Notes under the pieces: model-generated | Told to the model about the DNA's origin: nothing | Seen by the model: the letters and a program-made list of their open reading frames with translations, nothing else | Databases searched by the model: none | From: JACRAV01 sp964571235 | Lineage (GTDB): Bacteria > Zixibacteria > MSB-5A5 > GN15 > FEB-12 | Reading direction: 5' to 3' | Length of the DNA: 64,000 nt | NCBI GenBank assembly: GCA_964571235.1 | Contig: CAZNAI010000003.1 | Location: 744,001 to 808,000 of the forward strand | Made by a program: the position numbers and the translations under genes | Shown: positions 16,573 through 25,709 of the stretch, piece by piece | Layout of the letters: each line of letters begins with the position of its first letter | Numbering within the stretch: position 1 is the first letter of the stretch

Positions 16573-17862
16573 ATGAGTAACCTGCCAAATCTTCTGTTCT
16601 ATGGCACTCGACTCTACGATTTTCTTTGGGCTAACGCTCAAAAGGCTGTTCAATACGTTGACTTAGTCCCGGAGGGACAGTTTGTAAACTCATCTTCGGA
16701 AGAGCTAGTTGAACACGTTTTCTCTCGCTACGAGATTTATCCAATTGAATTGTCTGAAGATCAGAAAGTACTAGATCAAGAAGATGTACAAGTGGATGTA
16801 TCTGGAGACCCCAATCGTTTTTTTCGTGAACATCGAGGACCGTTCTATGTTCGGGGCACCAGAGTAACAGTTACAATACCTTTTTCAGGGGATCCAGAGC
16901 TGTGGAAGTGCCAGCCAAATTCTTATAATCTCGCCCCGCCTCGCGCCGTCATTCGATTGCCTCTCACTAACAAAGATGTTGGATACTTGGACATTAGTTA
17001 TGAATACCCGATGGATAGCATCGGGGATGGAACTCGAATTAGACAAGAAATAGACCACACACTTCAAAACATAATGTGGTACTTGCAACAATCGCGCGGC
17101 GAAGTATCGGGCCATAACGATTCACTAAAATCCCAAATCCGGCAAGCGATCGACAATCGACGATCGCGTTTGAGCAAACAGGCGGAGATAGCCAAGACGC
17201 TCAACATCCCGTTGCGACAGAAATCTGGTGCACCCGATGCTACACAACTTACGATCAAAAAGCGAATTGTTGTAGCCTTACCGACCCGGCCCAATGTGCC
17301 AGCGGAGCCAGAAATAGGTGACCTACATTACGAAACGATTCTAAGGGTTATCAGACACGAGGGAAGGACATTTGAAACGACACCGGCTACTTATGCGATT
17401 CACGATGAAGAGGGTCTTCGAGATATTATCTTAGCGCATCTCAACGGTCACTTTGAGGGTGACGCAGTTGGCGAGGTCTTTAGGCGATCTGGAAAAACGG
17501 ACATTCGTATTGAGGACAAGAATAGAGCGGCCTTTGTCGCAGAGTGCAAGGTTTGGCGCGGTGCCCAAGAATTGACCCAAGCAATCGACCAATTGCTCAG
17601 CTACCTTACTTGGCGTGATTGCAAAGCAGCCATCATCATATTTAACAAGACTGTGGGCGAATTCACAGGCATTCAGGTGAAACTCCCCGCAATTGTGGCC
17701 GAACACTCGAAGCACAATGCAAGATTGCCAATCGTCGAGCCGGGAGAGTGGCGTTACAGATTTCATTCGGCGGACGATCCTGCTCGACTCATTACAGTTC
17801 ACTTTTTCTTGTTCAACTTGTTCGTTGCAAAGAAAGCTGTGAAGAAAGATCACAGTAAATAA
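16573..17862 (+). CDS. Stand-alone PD-(D/E)xK nuclease-like protein
   Basis: 429 residues, no signal peptide. The C-terminal third has D310 in SGKTDIRI, then E324-C-K326 in FVAECKVWRGAQELTQAIDQ, and a following helix. This order matches the catalytic core of PD-(D/E)xK nucleases (restriction endonuclease-like superfamily). The N-terminal 200 residues are not recognised; they include a beta-rich part and a charged helical linker (residues 180-215). Codon use is visibly richer in A+T than in neighbouring genes, and no methylase or partner gene is adjacent. These facts suggest horizontal acquisition, perhaps as a defence gene. The function is an inference from the motif alone. Confidence 0.65.
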   Translation: MSNLPNLLFYGTRLYDFLWANAQKAVQYVDLVPEGQFVNSSSEELVEHVFSRYEIYPIELSEDQKVLDQEDVQVDVSGDPNRFFREHRGPFYVRGTRVTVTIPFSGDPELWKCQPNSYNLAPPRAVIRLPLTNKDVGYLDISYEYPMDSIGDGTRIRQEIDHTLQNIMWYLQQSRGEVSGHNDSLKSQIRQAIDNRRSRLSKQAEIAKTLNIPLRQKSGAPDATQLTIKKRIVVALPTRPNVPAEPEIGDLHYETILRVIRHEGRTFETTPATYAIHDEEGLRDIILAHLNGHFEGDAVGEVFRRSGKTDIRIEDKNRAAFVAECKVWRGAQELTQAIDQLLSYLTWRDCKAAIIIFNKTVGEFTGIQVKLPAIVAEHSKHNARLPIVEPGEWRYRFHSADDPARLITVHFFLFNLFVAKKAVKKDHSK

Positions 17863-18357
17863 GTCCAATTCCTCGATCTCCTCGTGAGTAGAGATTTCAG
17901 AAAAAGTAGAGCTATCTAATGAGCTTACTTCATTTCCGAGAGGCGCGGAGGGCCGAAGAATTGAATTTGGTAAGTTTGGATGACGGGGAGCGAAATCGGT
18001 CGACGGCCAAGAGACTTGCAGGGCGGGTTCGAGGACGGACCCGCCCTACGAAGCAGGGAGCCGAGTGGCTCTGGGTGGCGTAAATATCCCCTTGTCGAGC
18101 AAGAGATTATGGAGTATATTACTAAACTAATGTAGGGGTAGCTCCCACGGCCCTTGGATTCCGGCTTTCGCCGGAATGACAAGGAAGTCGAAATGACAAG
18201 GTGGGTCGCTCCCAAGAGAATCTGGTTTGGACAGAGATGCCCACACCCTTGGATTCCGGCCTTCGCCGGAATGACAAGGTAGGTCGGGAACGACTTAGTG
18301 GGGCCACTGTTCAGAAAATGAACTTTAGGCCGATAGCTTAAACGAACAGGAGTTACG
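17863..18357. repeat. Intergenic repeat cluster upstream of yajC
   Basis: About 495 bases without a gene. Visible elements are a palindrome at 18021-18046 (GGGCGGGT with ACCCGCCC), whose sequence recurs at 22808, and two direct copies of a 34-base unit at 18151-18184 and 18246-18279. Each 34-base unit contains the hairpin TTCCGGC-YTTC-GCCGGAA followed by TGACAAGG, and the copies differ by one base. A small inverted repeat (GTTCA-N5-TGAAC, 18309-18323) lies just before yajC. They resemble REP-like dispersed elements. No transposase is present. Confidence 0.7.
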
Positions 18358-18672
18358 TTGTTTAGCAATTGGATTGTGGCAATGGGCAGTCCCGAAGGGG
18401 GCGGAGCGGGCGGAATGTTTACGCTCGTCTGGTTTGCCCTGATTTTTGTAGTCATGTACCTGCTTTTGATCCGTCCTCAGCAAAAGAAAGCCAAGGAGCA
18501 TCAGAAGCTTTTGAACGAACTAAAGAAAGGCGACAAAGTCGTGACTAACGGCGGCATGTTCGGCACAATCTTCGCCATCGACGAAGAGCGCGGGCGGATA
18601 GTGCTGAAGATCGGCGAAGATGTCAGGATGGAATTCCTGAAATCAGCCATCGCCGCCAAAGTCGACAACTAA
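18358..18672 (+). CDS. yajC: Preprotein translocase subunit YajC
   Basis: 104 residues, single-span membrane protein of the SecDF-YajC accessory complex. After a Gly-rich N-terminus, the membrane segment FTLVWFALIFVVMYLLLI runs directly into the hallmark RPQQKKAKEHQKLL and a small beta domain (GDKVVTNGGMFGTI). The start is TTG 18358 with AGGAG 5 bases upstream; no ATG fits the family length. def follows after 13 bases. secD and secF are not adjacent in this window. Confidence 0.95.
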   Translation: MFSNWIVAMGSPEGGGAGGMFTLVWFALIFVVMYLLLIRPQQKKAKEHQKLLNELKKGDKVVTNGGMFGTIFAIDEERGRIVLKIGEDVRMEFLKSAIAAKVDN

Positions 18673-18685
18673 GTTGGGAGAAACC

Positions 18686-19198
18686 GTGGCTGAGCGACCG
18701 ATCGTCATTTACGGCGACCCGGTATTGCGGGAAGTATCCAAGCCGGTCGACAGTGTCGACCAGCAGGTGAAAGATTTGGTGTCGGATATGACCGACACGT
18801 TGCGAAAGGCGCACGGACTGGGATTAGCTGCGGTCCAGATCGGCGTGCCTTTGCGAATTTTTCTGGTTGACCTGTCAGCGGTCAATGCCAAAGAGTCCCT
18901 CCGTGTATTTATCAACCCGGAAATCATCGCTACCACCGGCGAGGCCGAGATGGAAGAAGGATGCCTGTCGTTTCCGGATTTGTTTCAGAAGATCACTCGT
19001 CCTGCGAGCGTCACGGTGCGTGCCCTCGATGCCGACGGCCAGCCGTTTGAGATGACCACCGACGGATTGTCGGCGCGGGCCATTTTGCATGAGTATGATC
19101 ATCTGGAGGGGAAACTCTTTATCGATTATTTGAGTCCGCTGACTCGGCAACTGCTTAAAGGCCGGCTGAAGAAGCTCTCGGCCGCCTGCTCGATGTAA
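18686..19198 (+). CDS. def: Peptide deformylase
   Basis: 170 residues. It removes the formyl group from the initiator methionine of new proteins. All three metal and catalytic motifs are present: GLGLAAVQIG from residue 44, EGCLS with metal ligand C93, and HEYDH with H135, E136 and H139. GTG 18686 is preceded by GGGAG at 5 bases; TTG 18674 is an earlier in-frame codon that would swallow this site. It lies 73 bases upstream of fmt, whose product adds the formyl group, the usual pairing. Confidence 0.95.
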   Translation: MAERPIVIYGDPVLREVSKPVDSVDQQVKDLVSDMTDTLRKAHGLGLAAVQIGVPLRIFLVDLSAVNAKESLRVFINPEIIATTGEAEMEEGCLSFPDLFQKITRPASVTVRALDADGQPFEMTTDGLSARAILHEYDHLEGKLFIDYLSPLTRQLLKGRLKKLSAACSM

Positions 19199-19271
19199 CA
19201 AGTAGCGCTTCCCGCGCTGTTCAGCAATTCTCGTTTGTGACGCAGAGCGTCGCCCCCACGGTAACATTTCG

Positions 19272-20228
19272 ATGAAACTTGTATTTATGGGGACGCCGGA
19301 GTTTGCCCGGCGGATCCTGGCACATTTGTGCGATTCAAAGCGGCATGAGGTCGTGGCGGTCGTCACCGGGCCGGAAAAGAATTTCGGTCGGGGACGAAAA
19401 CTGCTTAGGACGGCGTGTCATGAGGAAGCGCTCGTGCGGAATTTGCCGGTGTTGACGCCGTCGTCGCTCAAAGATCCCAAGCTCAAAGAGGATTTGGCGA
19501 AGTTTGAGGCCGACCTGTTTGTAGTGGCGGCGTTTCGGATATTGCCGCCGTCGGTGTACAATCTGCCAAAGAAGGGCTCGATCAATATTCATGCGTCGCT
19601 CTTGCCGGCGTATCGCGGGGCGGCGCCGATCAACTGGGCGATAGTAAGCGGCGACAAAGAAACTGGGCTAACGAGTTTCTTTTTGAAAGAGTCGGTGGAT
19701 ACGGGGGATATGATTCTGCAGACCAGAACGGCGATCAATGAAGATGACACCTACGACAGTCTGCATGATCGATTGGCGGACATGGGTGGGCCGTTTTTAC
19801 TGGGGACACTTGAATTGATAGAGCAGGGAAAGTCGCGCCCGGTTGTACAGGATGAGGGCAAGTCGTCGCGGGCGCCGAAGATATCGCCGTTTGACGCGAT
19901 GATCGACTGGGGATTTCCGGCGCATCGAGTGCGTGATTTTGTTCGCGGTATGTCGACCAAGCCGGGGGCGTACACGTATTTTCGTAACACTCGTTTGAAA
20001 ATCCATCAGTGTACGGTAGCCCAGACCGTAGCCGAGCCGATTAGGCCCGGAACAATTTTAGCTGATAAAAGAAGATTATTGATACAATGTGATCGGTCGG
20101 TTGTGGAGCTCACCAAAGTCGTGCCCGAGGGGCGCGGCGAGATCGACGGCCGGTCGTTCATAAACGGATTTCGTCCCCAGCCCAATGAAGTGCTGGGAGA
20201 AAGGAGCATTGCCACAGAGCAAGCGTGA
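19272..20228 (+). CDS. fmt: Methionyl-tRNA formyltransferase
   Basis: 318 residues, normal length. It formylates Met-tRNAfMet using 10-formyl-tetrahydrofolate. The start MKLVFMGTPEFA is typical. The catalytic region reads INIHASLLPAYRGAAPINWA (Asn and His), followed by Asp in VDTGDMI. The C-terminal OB-type tRNA-binding domain is present. No Shine-Dalgarno is evident before ATG 19272. Its stop overlaps the GTG start of rng by 4 bases. Confidence 0.95.
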   Translation: MKLVFMGTPEFARRILAHLCDSKRHEVVAVVTGPEKNFGRGRKLLRTACHEEALVRNLPVLTPSSLKDPKLKEDLAKFEADLFVVAAFRILPPSVYNLPKKGSINIHASLLPAYRGAAPINWAIVSGDKETGLTSFFLKESVDTGDMILQTRTAINEDDTYDSLHDRLADMGGPFLLGTLELIEQGKSRPVVQDEGKSSRAPKISPFDAMIDWGFPAHRVRDFVRGMSTKPGAYTYFRNTRLKIHQCTVAQTVAEPIRPGTILADKRRLLIQCDRSVVELTKVVPEGRGEIDGRSFINGFRPQPNEVLGERSIATEQA

Positions 20229-21763
20229 AAAAAGAAATTGTCATTAGTTCGACTGAGTACGACACTCGCGTCGCCATCTTAGAAGATGGCAAACTGGTAG
20301 AACTTCAGGTAGAACGCCCTGGGGCTGACCGGATGGTCGGCGACATTTACAAGGGGGTCATCAATACGGTGCTACCCGGAATGCAGGCGGCCTTTGTCGA
20401 TATCGGCATGGAAAAGGCGGCGTATCTGCATTCGTCGGATATCGCCAAAGAATCGCGCGGACGGTACGACGCCGACGAAGAGGACGAGGAAGAAGCTCCG
20501 GCGGAAATTATCCGCAAGACGCGCCGTCAGGGAATTGAAACAGTCCTCAAAAAAGGCCAGCAGATCCTGGTGCAGGTAATCAAAGAACCGATCAGCACTA
20601 AGGGTCCGCGGATTGCGTCTGAAATTTCGCTCCCGGGGCGGTATCTGGTGATGGTTCCCGATGACGACCATGTCCGGGTATCCAAGCGTATCGCTGATTG
20701 GGGGGAGAAGAAGCGGCTTCGCAAACTGCTCACGCCGCTTCGTCCTGAGGGTTTTGGGTTGATTATCCGCACCGAGGGAGAAGGCAAAGAAGAGAAAGAC
20801 TTTGCCGAGGATATCAAACGTCTGCAAAAGCTCTGGGTCAAACTCAAACGGAAATCCGAAGAGCTCCCGGCGCCGTCGCTGATTCACAAAGAATCCGAGA
20901 TGATCGTTTCGATGATCCGCGATATTCTGACCGACGAAGTGCAGAAGTTGGTCACGGATAATCGCGAGGATTACAAAAAGATCATCGCCTACGCCCGTCA
21001 GGTTGCGCCGCATCTGCGCGACCGGATTTCGCTCTATAAAGGGGCGATTCCGCTGTTTGATACGTACGAACTGGAACCGGAAATCGACAAGATGCTGGCC
21101 CGCAAAGTCTGGATCAAGAAGGGATCGTACCTGGTGATCGATCAGACGGAAGCGATGGTGACTATCGATGTCAACACCGGCCGGTTTGTCGGGAGCCGAG
21201 ATCAGGAGCGAACGATTTACGAGACTAATTTGCAGGCGGCGCGGGAAATCGCGCGGCAGATTCGGCTTCGCGATATCGGCGGACTGATTGTCTGCGATTT
21301 TATCGACATGTACAACCGGGAAAACCGCCGGAAACTTTATGAGGAGTTCAAAAACGCCTTCCGGCACGACCGCGCCAAACGGGCGATAAATCCGGTGACC
21401 GAGTTTGGTCTGATCGAGATGACCCGCGAACGAGTGAGGGCGTCGCATTTGCACCGTTTGTCGGAAAATTGCCCGGTCTGCGACGGACTGGGACGGATTC
21501 CGTCGAAAGAGACGCTGGCGGCCAAAATCGAACGCTGGTTTGTGCGGGCGGCGGCGGCCAGAAAGTTTGCGCAGTATCATCTGGTGCTCTCGCCCGACTT
21601 GGCGGGTTCGATGACCGAAGACGGCGCCAATCGGATCGAGAGGATCATGCGGGCGTATAAGTTTCGCATTAATCTGGTCCGTGATACGACCATTTCGCCG
21701 CGGGAGTTCAAAATCTACGATGCCTCGGACAACAAGGAGATCACCCAGACCTACGCTGTCTGA
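20225..21763 (+). CDS. rng: Ribonuclease E/G family endoribonuclease
   Basis: 512 residues. It cleaves single-stranded A/U-rich RNA and takes part in rRNA maturation and mRNA decay. The N-terminal S1 domain (YKGVINTVLPGMQAAFVDIG) contains an acidic insertion at about residues 78-95. Metal-binding aspartates lie in TIDVNTGRFVG and CDFIDM. CPVCDGLG is the zinc-link CxxC region that joins dimers. The length matches RNase G; the long scaffold tail of RNase E is absent. GTG 20225 overlaps the fmt stop. A strong terminator follows. Confidence 0.93.
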   Translation: MKKEIVISSTEYDTRVAILEDGKLVELQVERPGADRMVGDIYKGVINTVLPGMQAAFVDIGMEKAAYLHSSDIAKESRGRYDADEEDEEEAPAEIIRKTRRQGIETVLKKGQQILVQVIKEPISTKGPRIASEISLPGRYLVMVPDDDHVRVSKRIADWGEKKRLRKLLTPLRPEGFGLIIRTEGEGKEEKDFAEDIKRLQKLWVKLKRKSEELPAPSLIHKESEMIVSMIRDILTDEVQKLVTDNREDYKKIIAYARQVAPHLRDRISLYKGAIPLFDTYELEPEIDKMLARKVWIKKGSYLVIDQTEAMVTIDVNTGRFVGSRDQERTIYETNLQAAREIARQIRLRDIGGLIVCDFIDMYNRENRRKLYEEFKNAFRHDRAKRAINPVTEFGLIEMTRERVRASHLHRLSENCPVCDGLGRIPSKETLAAKIERWFVRAAAARKFAQYHLVLSPDLAGSMTEDGANRIERIMRAYKFRINLVRDTTISPREFKIYDASDNKEITQTYAV

Positions 21764-21791
21764 CGGTATTCGAGTGTTTAAGCTCAAATCG

Positions 21792-21821
21792 CGCCTGGCT
21801 CCCACGGCCGGGCGTTTTTTT
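21792..21821 (+). terminator. Intrinsic terminator of the yajC-def-fmt-rng operon
   Basis: 8-bp GC-rich stem (CGCCTGGC 21792-21799 with GCCGGGCG 21807-21814, one G-T pair), 7-base loop and seven T residues. Confidence 0.85.
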
Positions 21822-21871
21822 GTGTCAAAGGGCTTGCGTTTGGCCGCCGATAATGTACTGTACAAGCAATT

Positions 21872-22510
21872 ATGGGAACCGCGCCAACCAATAATCTCGA
21901 AATCGAGATCAAGATCCGGCTGGGATCGTTTATGGACTATCTCAAGCTGGTCGGGCGGCTTTCGCCTATCGACGAAGAGATTCAGCATATCAACTGCTTT
22001 TTTGACTCTGAGGATCGCCGGCTGGCCAAAGGCGGCTGGGCGCTCCGGGTGCGGGCGGAGAGTCATCGCGGATTGGTTACAATCAAAAGCATACCGACTC
22101 AGGCGGGAATGGCGGTCGTGCGGCGCGAGATCGAATCGGAGATACCGCGCGGGCTGGCAACGGAGATTCTGGCGCTGAGGCACGATGTGCTCACAGTCGA
22201 TACGCCGCCGGTGCAGTTTATCAAGACTGAGTTCCCCGGTGTTGAGTTGACAAAGTTGATTCTATTTGAAAATACGCGACAACTGAAAAAGTACACCATC
22301 GGCGATTGCGAGTATCTGCTCGAAATTGACAAGACCGCTTTCAGTGATGGTTCGGTCGAGTACGAGCTTGAAGTCGAGTTTACCGATATGGCGCAACTGG
22401 ACAAGATCGAAGAGGGGTTACGCCGGCTGTTGGCCTCGCTGGATATTCCATTTGAGCGGCAGAGCGACAGCAAGTTTCATCGAGCGCTGAAGAAGGCGCG
22501 GTTGTTGTAG
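21872..22510 (+). CDS. CYTH domain protein (CyaB/ThTPase-like)
   Basis: 212 residues. LEIEIKIRL near the N-terminus is the ExExK signature of the CYTH superfamily, which binds triphosphate substrates with two metal ions in a beta tunnel. WALRVRAE, FIKTEF, EYLLEIDK and EYELEVEF supply the alternating charged strands. CyaB-type members are often labelled class IV adenylate cyclases, but inorganic triphosphatase or thiamine triphosphatase activity is just as likely. No Shine-Dalgarno is seen before ATG 21872. It lies between a terminator and a repeat-rich gap, so it is probably transcribed alone. Confidence 0.85.
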   Translation: MGTAPTNNLEIEIKIRLGSFMDYLKLVGRLSPIDEEIQHINCFFDSEDRRLAKGGWALRVRAESHRGLVTIKSIPTQAGMAVVRREIESEIPRGLATEILALRHDVLTVDTPPVQFIKTEFPGVELTKLILFENTRQLKKYTIGDCEYLLEIDKTAFSDGSVEYELEVEFTDMAQLDKIEEGLRRLLASLDIPFERQSDSKFHRALKKARLL

Positions 22511-23029
22511 CATACTCCGTGCGTGGCGGTCGTCCTCGGCCGCCACGAAGACGTGGTGCACGGGGACGTACACCACGCACAGAACCCAATCTTTAGGTGG
22601 TCCCTCCTCGCGTTGAAATAACTCGTGATCTAGTCACCGGCTGGGCCCCGGGTCTTCGCCCGGGGTGACACGAAAAAGGGCCGGGGTGATAGGAGAAAAG
22701 CCGGGGTGACAACAAGTGAGTTCGCAGGAGAAATCGGCGGACGGGCACTCCCACAGAACACGAATGCCAAGATGTCGGGACCGCAAGGGTCCCGACCTAC
22801 AAAAGATGGCGGGTTTGAAGACGGACCCGCCCTACGAAGAACATAGGAAAATCGAAGTTGGCGCATTCGTCATATCGAGGGCTGGGCCCCGGCTCCGCGT
22901 CACTCGTCTCGCAAGACGAGACTCGTTTCTTGGCCGGGGTGACAGCCGTCAGGCTACTGTACAATCTAGTGGCCGTTGCCTACGCCTGCCCAATGGCCTA
23001 TATTCCCCCTCAAAATTCGGGAGAGAAAT
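22511..23029. repeat. Second intergenic repeat cluster
   Basis: About 520 bases of stacked palindromes without a gene. They include CCCCGGG-TCTT-CGCCCGGGG with flanking TGACA (22641-22670), GTCGGGACC with GGTCCCGAC (22774-22796), GGCGGGT with ACCCGCC (22808-22831, near-identical to the element at 18021-18046), and a larger CCCCGG / CCGGGG structure at about 22887-22943. The last 55 bases hold the promoter of the next gene. Confidence 0.7.
22976..23004 (+). promoter_or_regulatory. Promoter for the AhpD-like gene
   Basis: TTGCCT (22976-22981), 17 bases, TATATT (22999-23004). Transcription would begin near 23011, 19 bases before the ATG. Confidence 0.5.
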
Positions 23030-23374
23030 ATGGCTGATCGTGTACAAGAGTTCAATGACGAACGCGCCAAGCTCAACGCTATTGTCCTCGGGCGAGAGGA
23101 TATCAATATCAAGCGGTTTTTCGGGATCGATTCGGCCGTCTACCGCGATGGCGCCCTGCCCGCCAAGACCAAAGAGTTGCTGGGACTGGTAGCGTCGCTG
23201 GTGCTTCGCTGTGACGACTGCATTTCGTACCATGTCATTCGGGCTAAAGAGGAACAGGTGAACGATCAGGAATTTGACGAGACGATGTCGATAGGCTTGG
23301 TCGTCGGGGGATCGATCACGATTCCGCATTTGCGCCGCGCGTATCGGCTTTGGGAGGAAATGAAACAGAAATGA
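23030..23374 (+). CDS. AhpD-like / carboxymuconolactone decarboxylase family protein
   Basis: 114 residues, all-helical CMD fold. The motif CDDCISYH (CxxCxxxH) near residues 64-71 is the redox-active pair plus proton relay of AhpD-type members, so peroxidase-linked disulfide chemistry is more likely than lactone decarboxylation. ATG 23030 has GGAGAG upstream. Its TGA overlaps the ATG of the next gene (ATGA), which shows translational coupling. No peroxiredoxin gene is adjacent. Confidence 0.88.
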   Translation: MADRVQEFNDERAKLNAIVLGREDINIKRFFGIDSAVYRDGALPAKTKELLGLVASLVLRCDDCISYHVIRAKEEQVNDQEFDETMSIGLVVGGSITIPHLRRAYRLWEEMKQK

Positions 23375-24279
23375 AAGCTCGGATAATTCTTGTACTTGTA
23401 TTTGCGCTCTGCTCGATTGCTTTGGCGGGGGATCAGGATGTCGCGACTAAACTGATGGGGATCGAGCGGGTCAAGGTAGCGCCCGATCACAGTTATCCGT
23501 GGTACCGCGAGAAGTATCCGTACATGATAATGAAAGACAGTGTCTTTTCGGCTGAGTCGGAATTCCAGTTGCCGAAGGGGTTTGGGCGTATCGCCGAGAA
23601 GAAACTGACTGATTATCAAAACTGGGTGGCGCATCTTCCGCTCTGGCACAGCCAGCGGGCGGTCGGGTCGCAATCGCAGGGGTTTGTGTTCACGCCCGAC
23701 AAAGTCGCCCGGCCGATTCACTTGAATCGGTGGAAATCGCGCTTTTCTGATCAGACGATTGCGCTACGATTGTGGGCGCAGTATCTGGAGATAAAAAATC
23801 AGACCGACAAGTTTGTCATTAAGCCGACCGTGGGAGCGAATTTGAGGTATCAGGACTTTTTGGTAAATACCCTGAGTTTTGGATCGCGCGGAGAGGTTGT
23901 TTTCACCAAGAGTGATATGCGCACAGCCAGCCACGAAGAGTTTATGGAGTTTTTCGAGCTGTGCGATCAGCAGAGCAATTATAAAACCGTCGCGGCGCAA
24001 TGTGATACGGTCTCTGAAAGTGAGTTATTGCCCGGCGACTTGTATATCACCTTCGACGGCGATGGATACAAAGGGAAGATCGTGTTTGTCATCTCGATGA
24101 TCATCGACAAGGCGGGCACGAAGTTGTACACGGTTGGCGAGGGGTGCGAGGTCGACTGCGATTTTCATATTCCGCTAATGAACAACGACAAAAACTACCC
24201 GTGGATTTCGGCCGACCAGATTGCGACCAAAGTTCCGGCCCGAGAACATGCCGGGTATTTTCGGCCGCGGATCAAGTAA
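23371..24279 (+). CDS. Exported DUF4846-like protein
   Basis: 302 residues with a clear signal peptide (MKARIILVLVFALCSIALAG). The mature part contains RIAEKKLTDYQNWVAHLPLW, then a RxxWxxxF--QTIALRLWAQYL helix, and a late YPWISADQI block. This order resembles DUF4846 proteins of Bacteroidetes and relatives, which have no known activity. The similarity is judged by eye and is moderate. Coupled to the AhpD-like gene by an ATGA overlap. Cys residues in a late GEGCEVDCDFH segment could bind metal or form a disulfide. Confidence 0.6.
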   Translation: MKARIILVLVFALCSIALAGDQDVATKLMGIERVKVAPDHSYPWYREKYPYMIMKDSVFSAESEFQLPKGFGRIAEKKLTDYQNWVAHLPLWHSQRAVGSQSQGFVFTPDKVARPIHLNRWKSRFSDQTIALRLWAQYLEIKNQTDKFVIKPTVGANLRYQDFLVNTLSFGSRGEVVFTKSDMRTASHEEFMEFFELCDQQSNYKTVAAQCDTVSESELLPGDLYITFDGDGYKGKIVFVISMIIDKAGTKLYTVGEGCEVDCDFHIPLMNNDKNYPWISADQIATKVPAREHAGYFRPRIK

Positions 24280-24320
24280 CGCACCTTCGTCATTGAGATA
24301 AAACTTGATGGTTGACCGGC

Positions 24321-25553
24321 ATGAGTCTATCGTGCCGTATGCGCACTCAAGTCATTCCTATCTTCTTCTCTATATTCATCGTTGCAATTCAAACCACTAC
24401 GGCCAAGGTGCTGACTGTTGAGCGGGGCTCGAATCTGCAGTCGGTGATCGATTACGCCGCCAGCGGCGATACGTTGATTCTCGGCGCAAACAAAGTATTC
24501 GAGGCAAAGCCGGTGGCGTTCAAAGACCCGCTCTGCGGCAACTGCGCCGATCCAAAAGACGGCGCAAAGGCATCGTATGGATTTATTGTACGGGGGAAAG
24601 CTCTGACCATTCTCGGAGTCGACCGGGCGACCTCCAAGCTGGTAACTAACGCCGGATACGGTGTGTATTTTGAGAATTCGTTCGGATCGATAATCAAGAA
24701 TCTGACTATCACTGGTGGACGGCGGGATGTCGACGGGAATGCGACCGACGCCGGCATTGTGATTCGCAACTCGCATGTACGGATCGAAAAAGTTGATATC
24801 CGTGACAATACTCATCGGATTGATTCAGTGATAGTGGGGATCGGGGGAGTGCATGCGCGGGAAGGGGCGGAGGTCGATATCACTGATTGTAGAATACTCA
24901 ACAACACTTGGGACGGCGTGGCGTTGTATCGCGGGGCGCTGGTGACAGTCACCGACTGTGCCATCAAAGACGGACGGGGGGCGGGGATCGGGGTCACTTG
25001 GGATGGTACTTGTCTGGCCTACCGAAATGAAGTGACGGGATTCTGGAAAGGAATAGGATCGTTCGGAACAGCCACGGTTATCGCACGGAATAATCTGGTG
25101 CATGATAATTTGGGCTGGGGAATAGTCGCTACCGGCGCTTCGACAATGGAGGCGAGCAACAATGTGGTAGCACACAACGGGAATTGTGGCATTGCACCGT
25201 GGTCGACCGACGCCCGTGGGCGATTCATAAATAACGTCATAGTCGAAAACGGCTGGCGCGATCAGTGGGTGTGTCCGTGTGTTGGCGTCTGGAATTACGG
25301 CGACTGGGCGAAGTGGAAATTTTCAAATAACATTGTCTGGAATAACAAGGCCGGTGCCTATCAGGATATATGGGACCAGACCGGAATTAATGGAAATCTA
25401 ACAATAGACCCAAAATTTACCTCAGACGGGACATTTAGTCTTCAATCAGATTCACCGGCGCTACACGCCGGTGATACGACGATTTACAATATCGACGGCT
25501 CGGTGTCGCATATCGGGTTGACCGGCGGCCCGCAGGCCCGTCGAGCGAAATAG
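24321..25553 (+). CDS. Exported right-handed beta-helix protein
   Basis: About 410 residues. A signal segment (VIPIFFSIFIVAIQTTTA) is followed by repeated short strands with N-rich turns (NSHVRIEKVDIRDNT, DCRILNNTWDGVALYRG, NNLVHDNLGWGIVATG, NNVVAHNGNCGI). This is the DUF1565/pectate-lyase-like parallel beta-helix. The end, LQSDSPALHAGD, is common in such surface proteins. No lyase catalytic set is evident, so carbohydrate or surface binding is as likely as cleavage. The start is uncertain: ATG 24321 or ATG 24339, neither with a good ribosome binding site. Confidence 0.8.
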   Translation: MSLSCRMRTQVIPIFFSIFIVAIQTTTAKVLTVERGSNLQSVIDYAASGDTLILGANKVFEAKPVAFKDPLCGNCADPKDGAKASYGFIVRGKALTILGVDRATSKLVTNAGYGVYFENSFGSIIKNLTITGGRRDVDGNATDAGIVIRNSHVRIEKVDIRDNTHRIDSVIVGIGGVHAREGAEVDITDCRILNNTWDGVALYRGALVTVTDCAIKDGRGAGIGVTWDGTCLAYRNEVTGFWKGIGSFGTATVIARNNLVHDNLGWGIVATGASTMEASNNVVAHNGNCGIAPWSTDARGRFINNVIVENGWRDQWVCPCVGVWNYGDWAKWKFSNNIVWNNKAGAYQDIWDQTGINGNLTIDPKFTSDGTFSLQSDSPALHAGDTTIYNIDGSVSHIGLTGGPQARRAK

Positions 25554-25709
25554 CTTCTCGGTTGTACAACGATTGCACTTTGCAATCTGCAATTGGCGAC
25601 GGAGTTTTACGGGTGTGCATCTCCTGCGCATTTGGCGGGGGGCGGTAAAATCTACTGGTTTGGTCGCCGATATACTGAGGGTAGAAACAACTCATCTAAA
25701 GGAGGAGAA

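Noticed and set aside
20372..22183. A 603-codon open frame on the minus strand
   Set aside because: It lies fully antisense to rng and CYTH genes, is rich in Arg, His and Pro, and has no family features. Codon bias of rng explains it.
17863..23029. CRISPR array in the repeat-rich gaps
   Set aside because: The repeats are few, palindromic, of different families and irregularly spaced; there are no cas genes.
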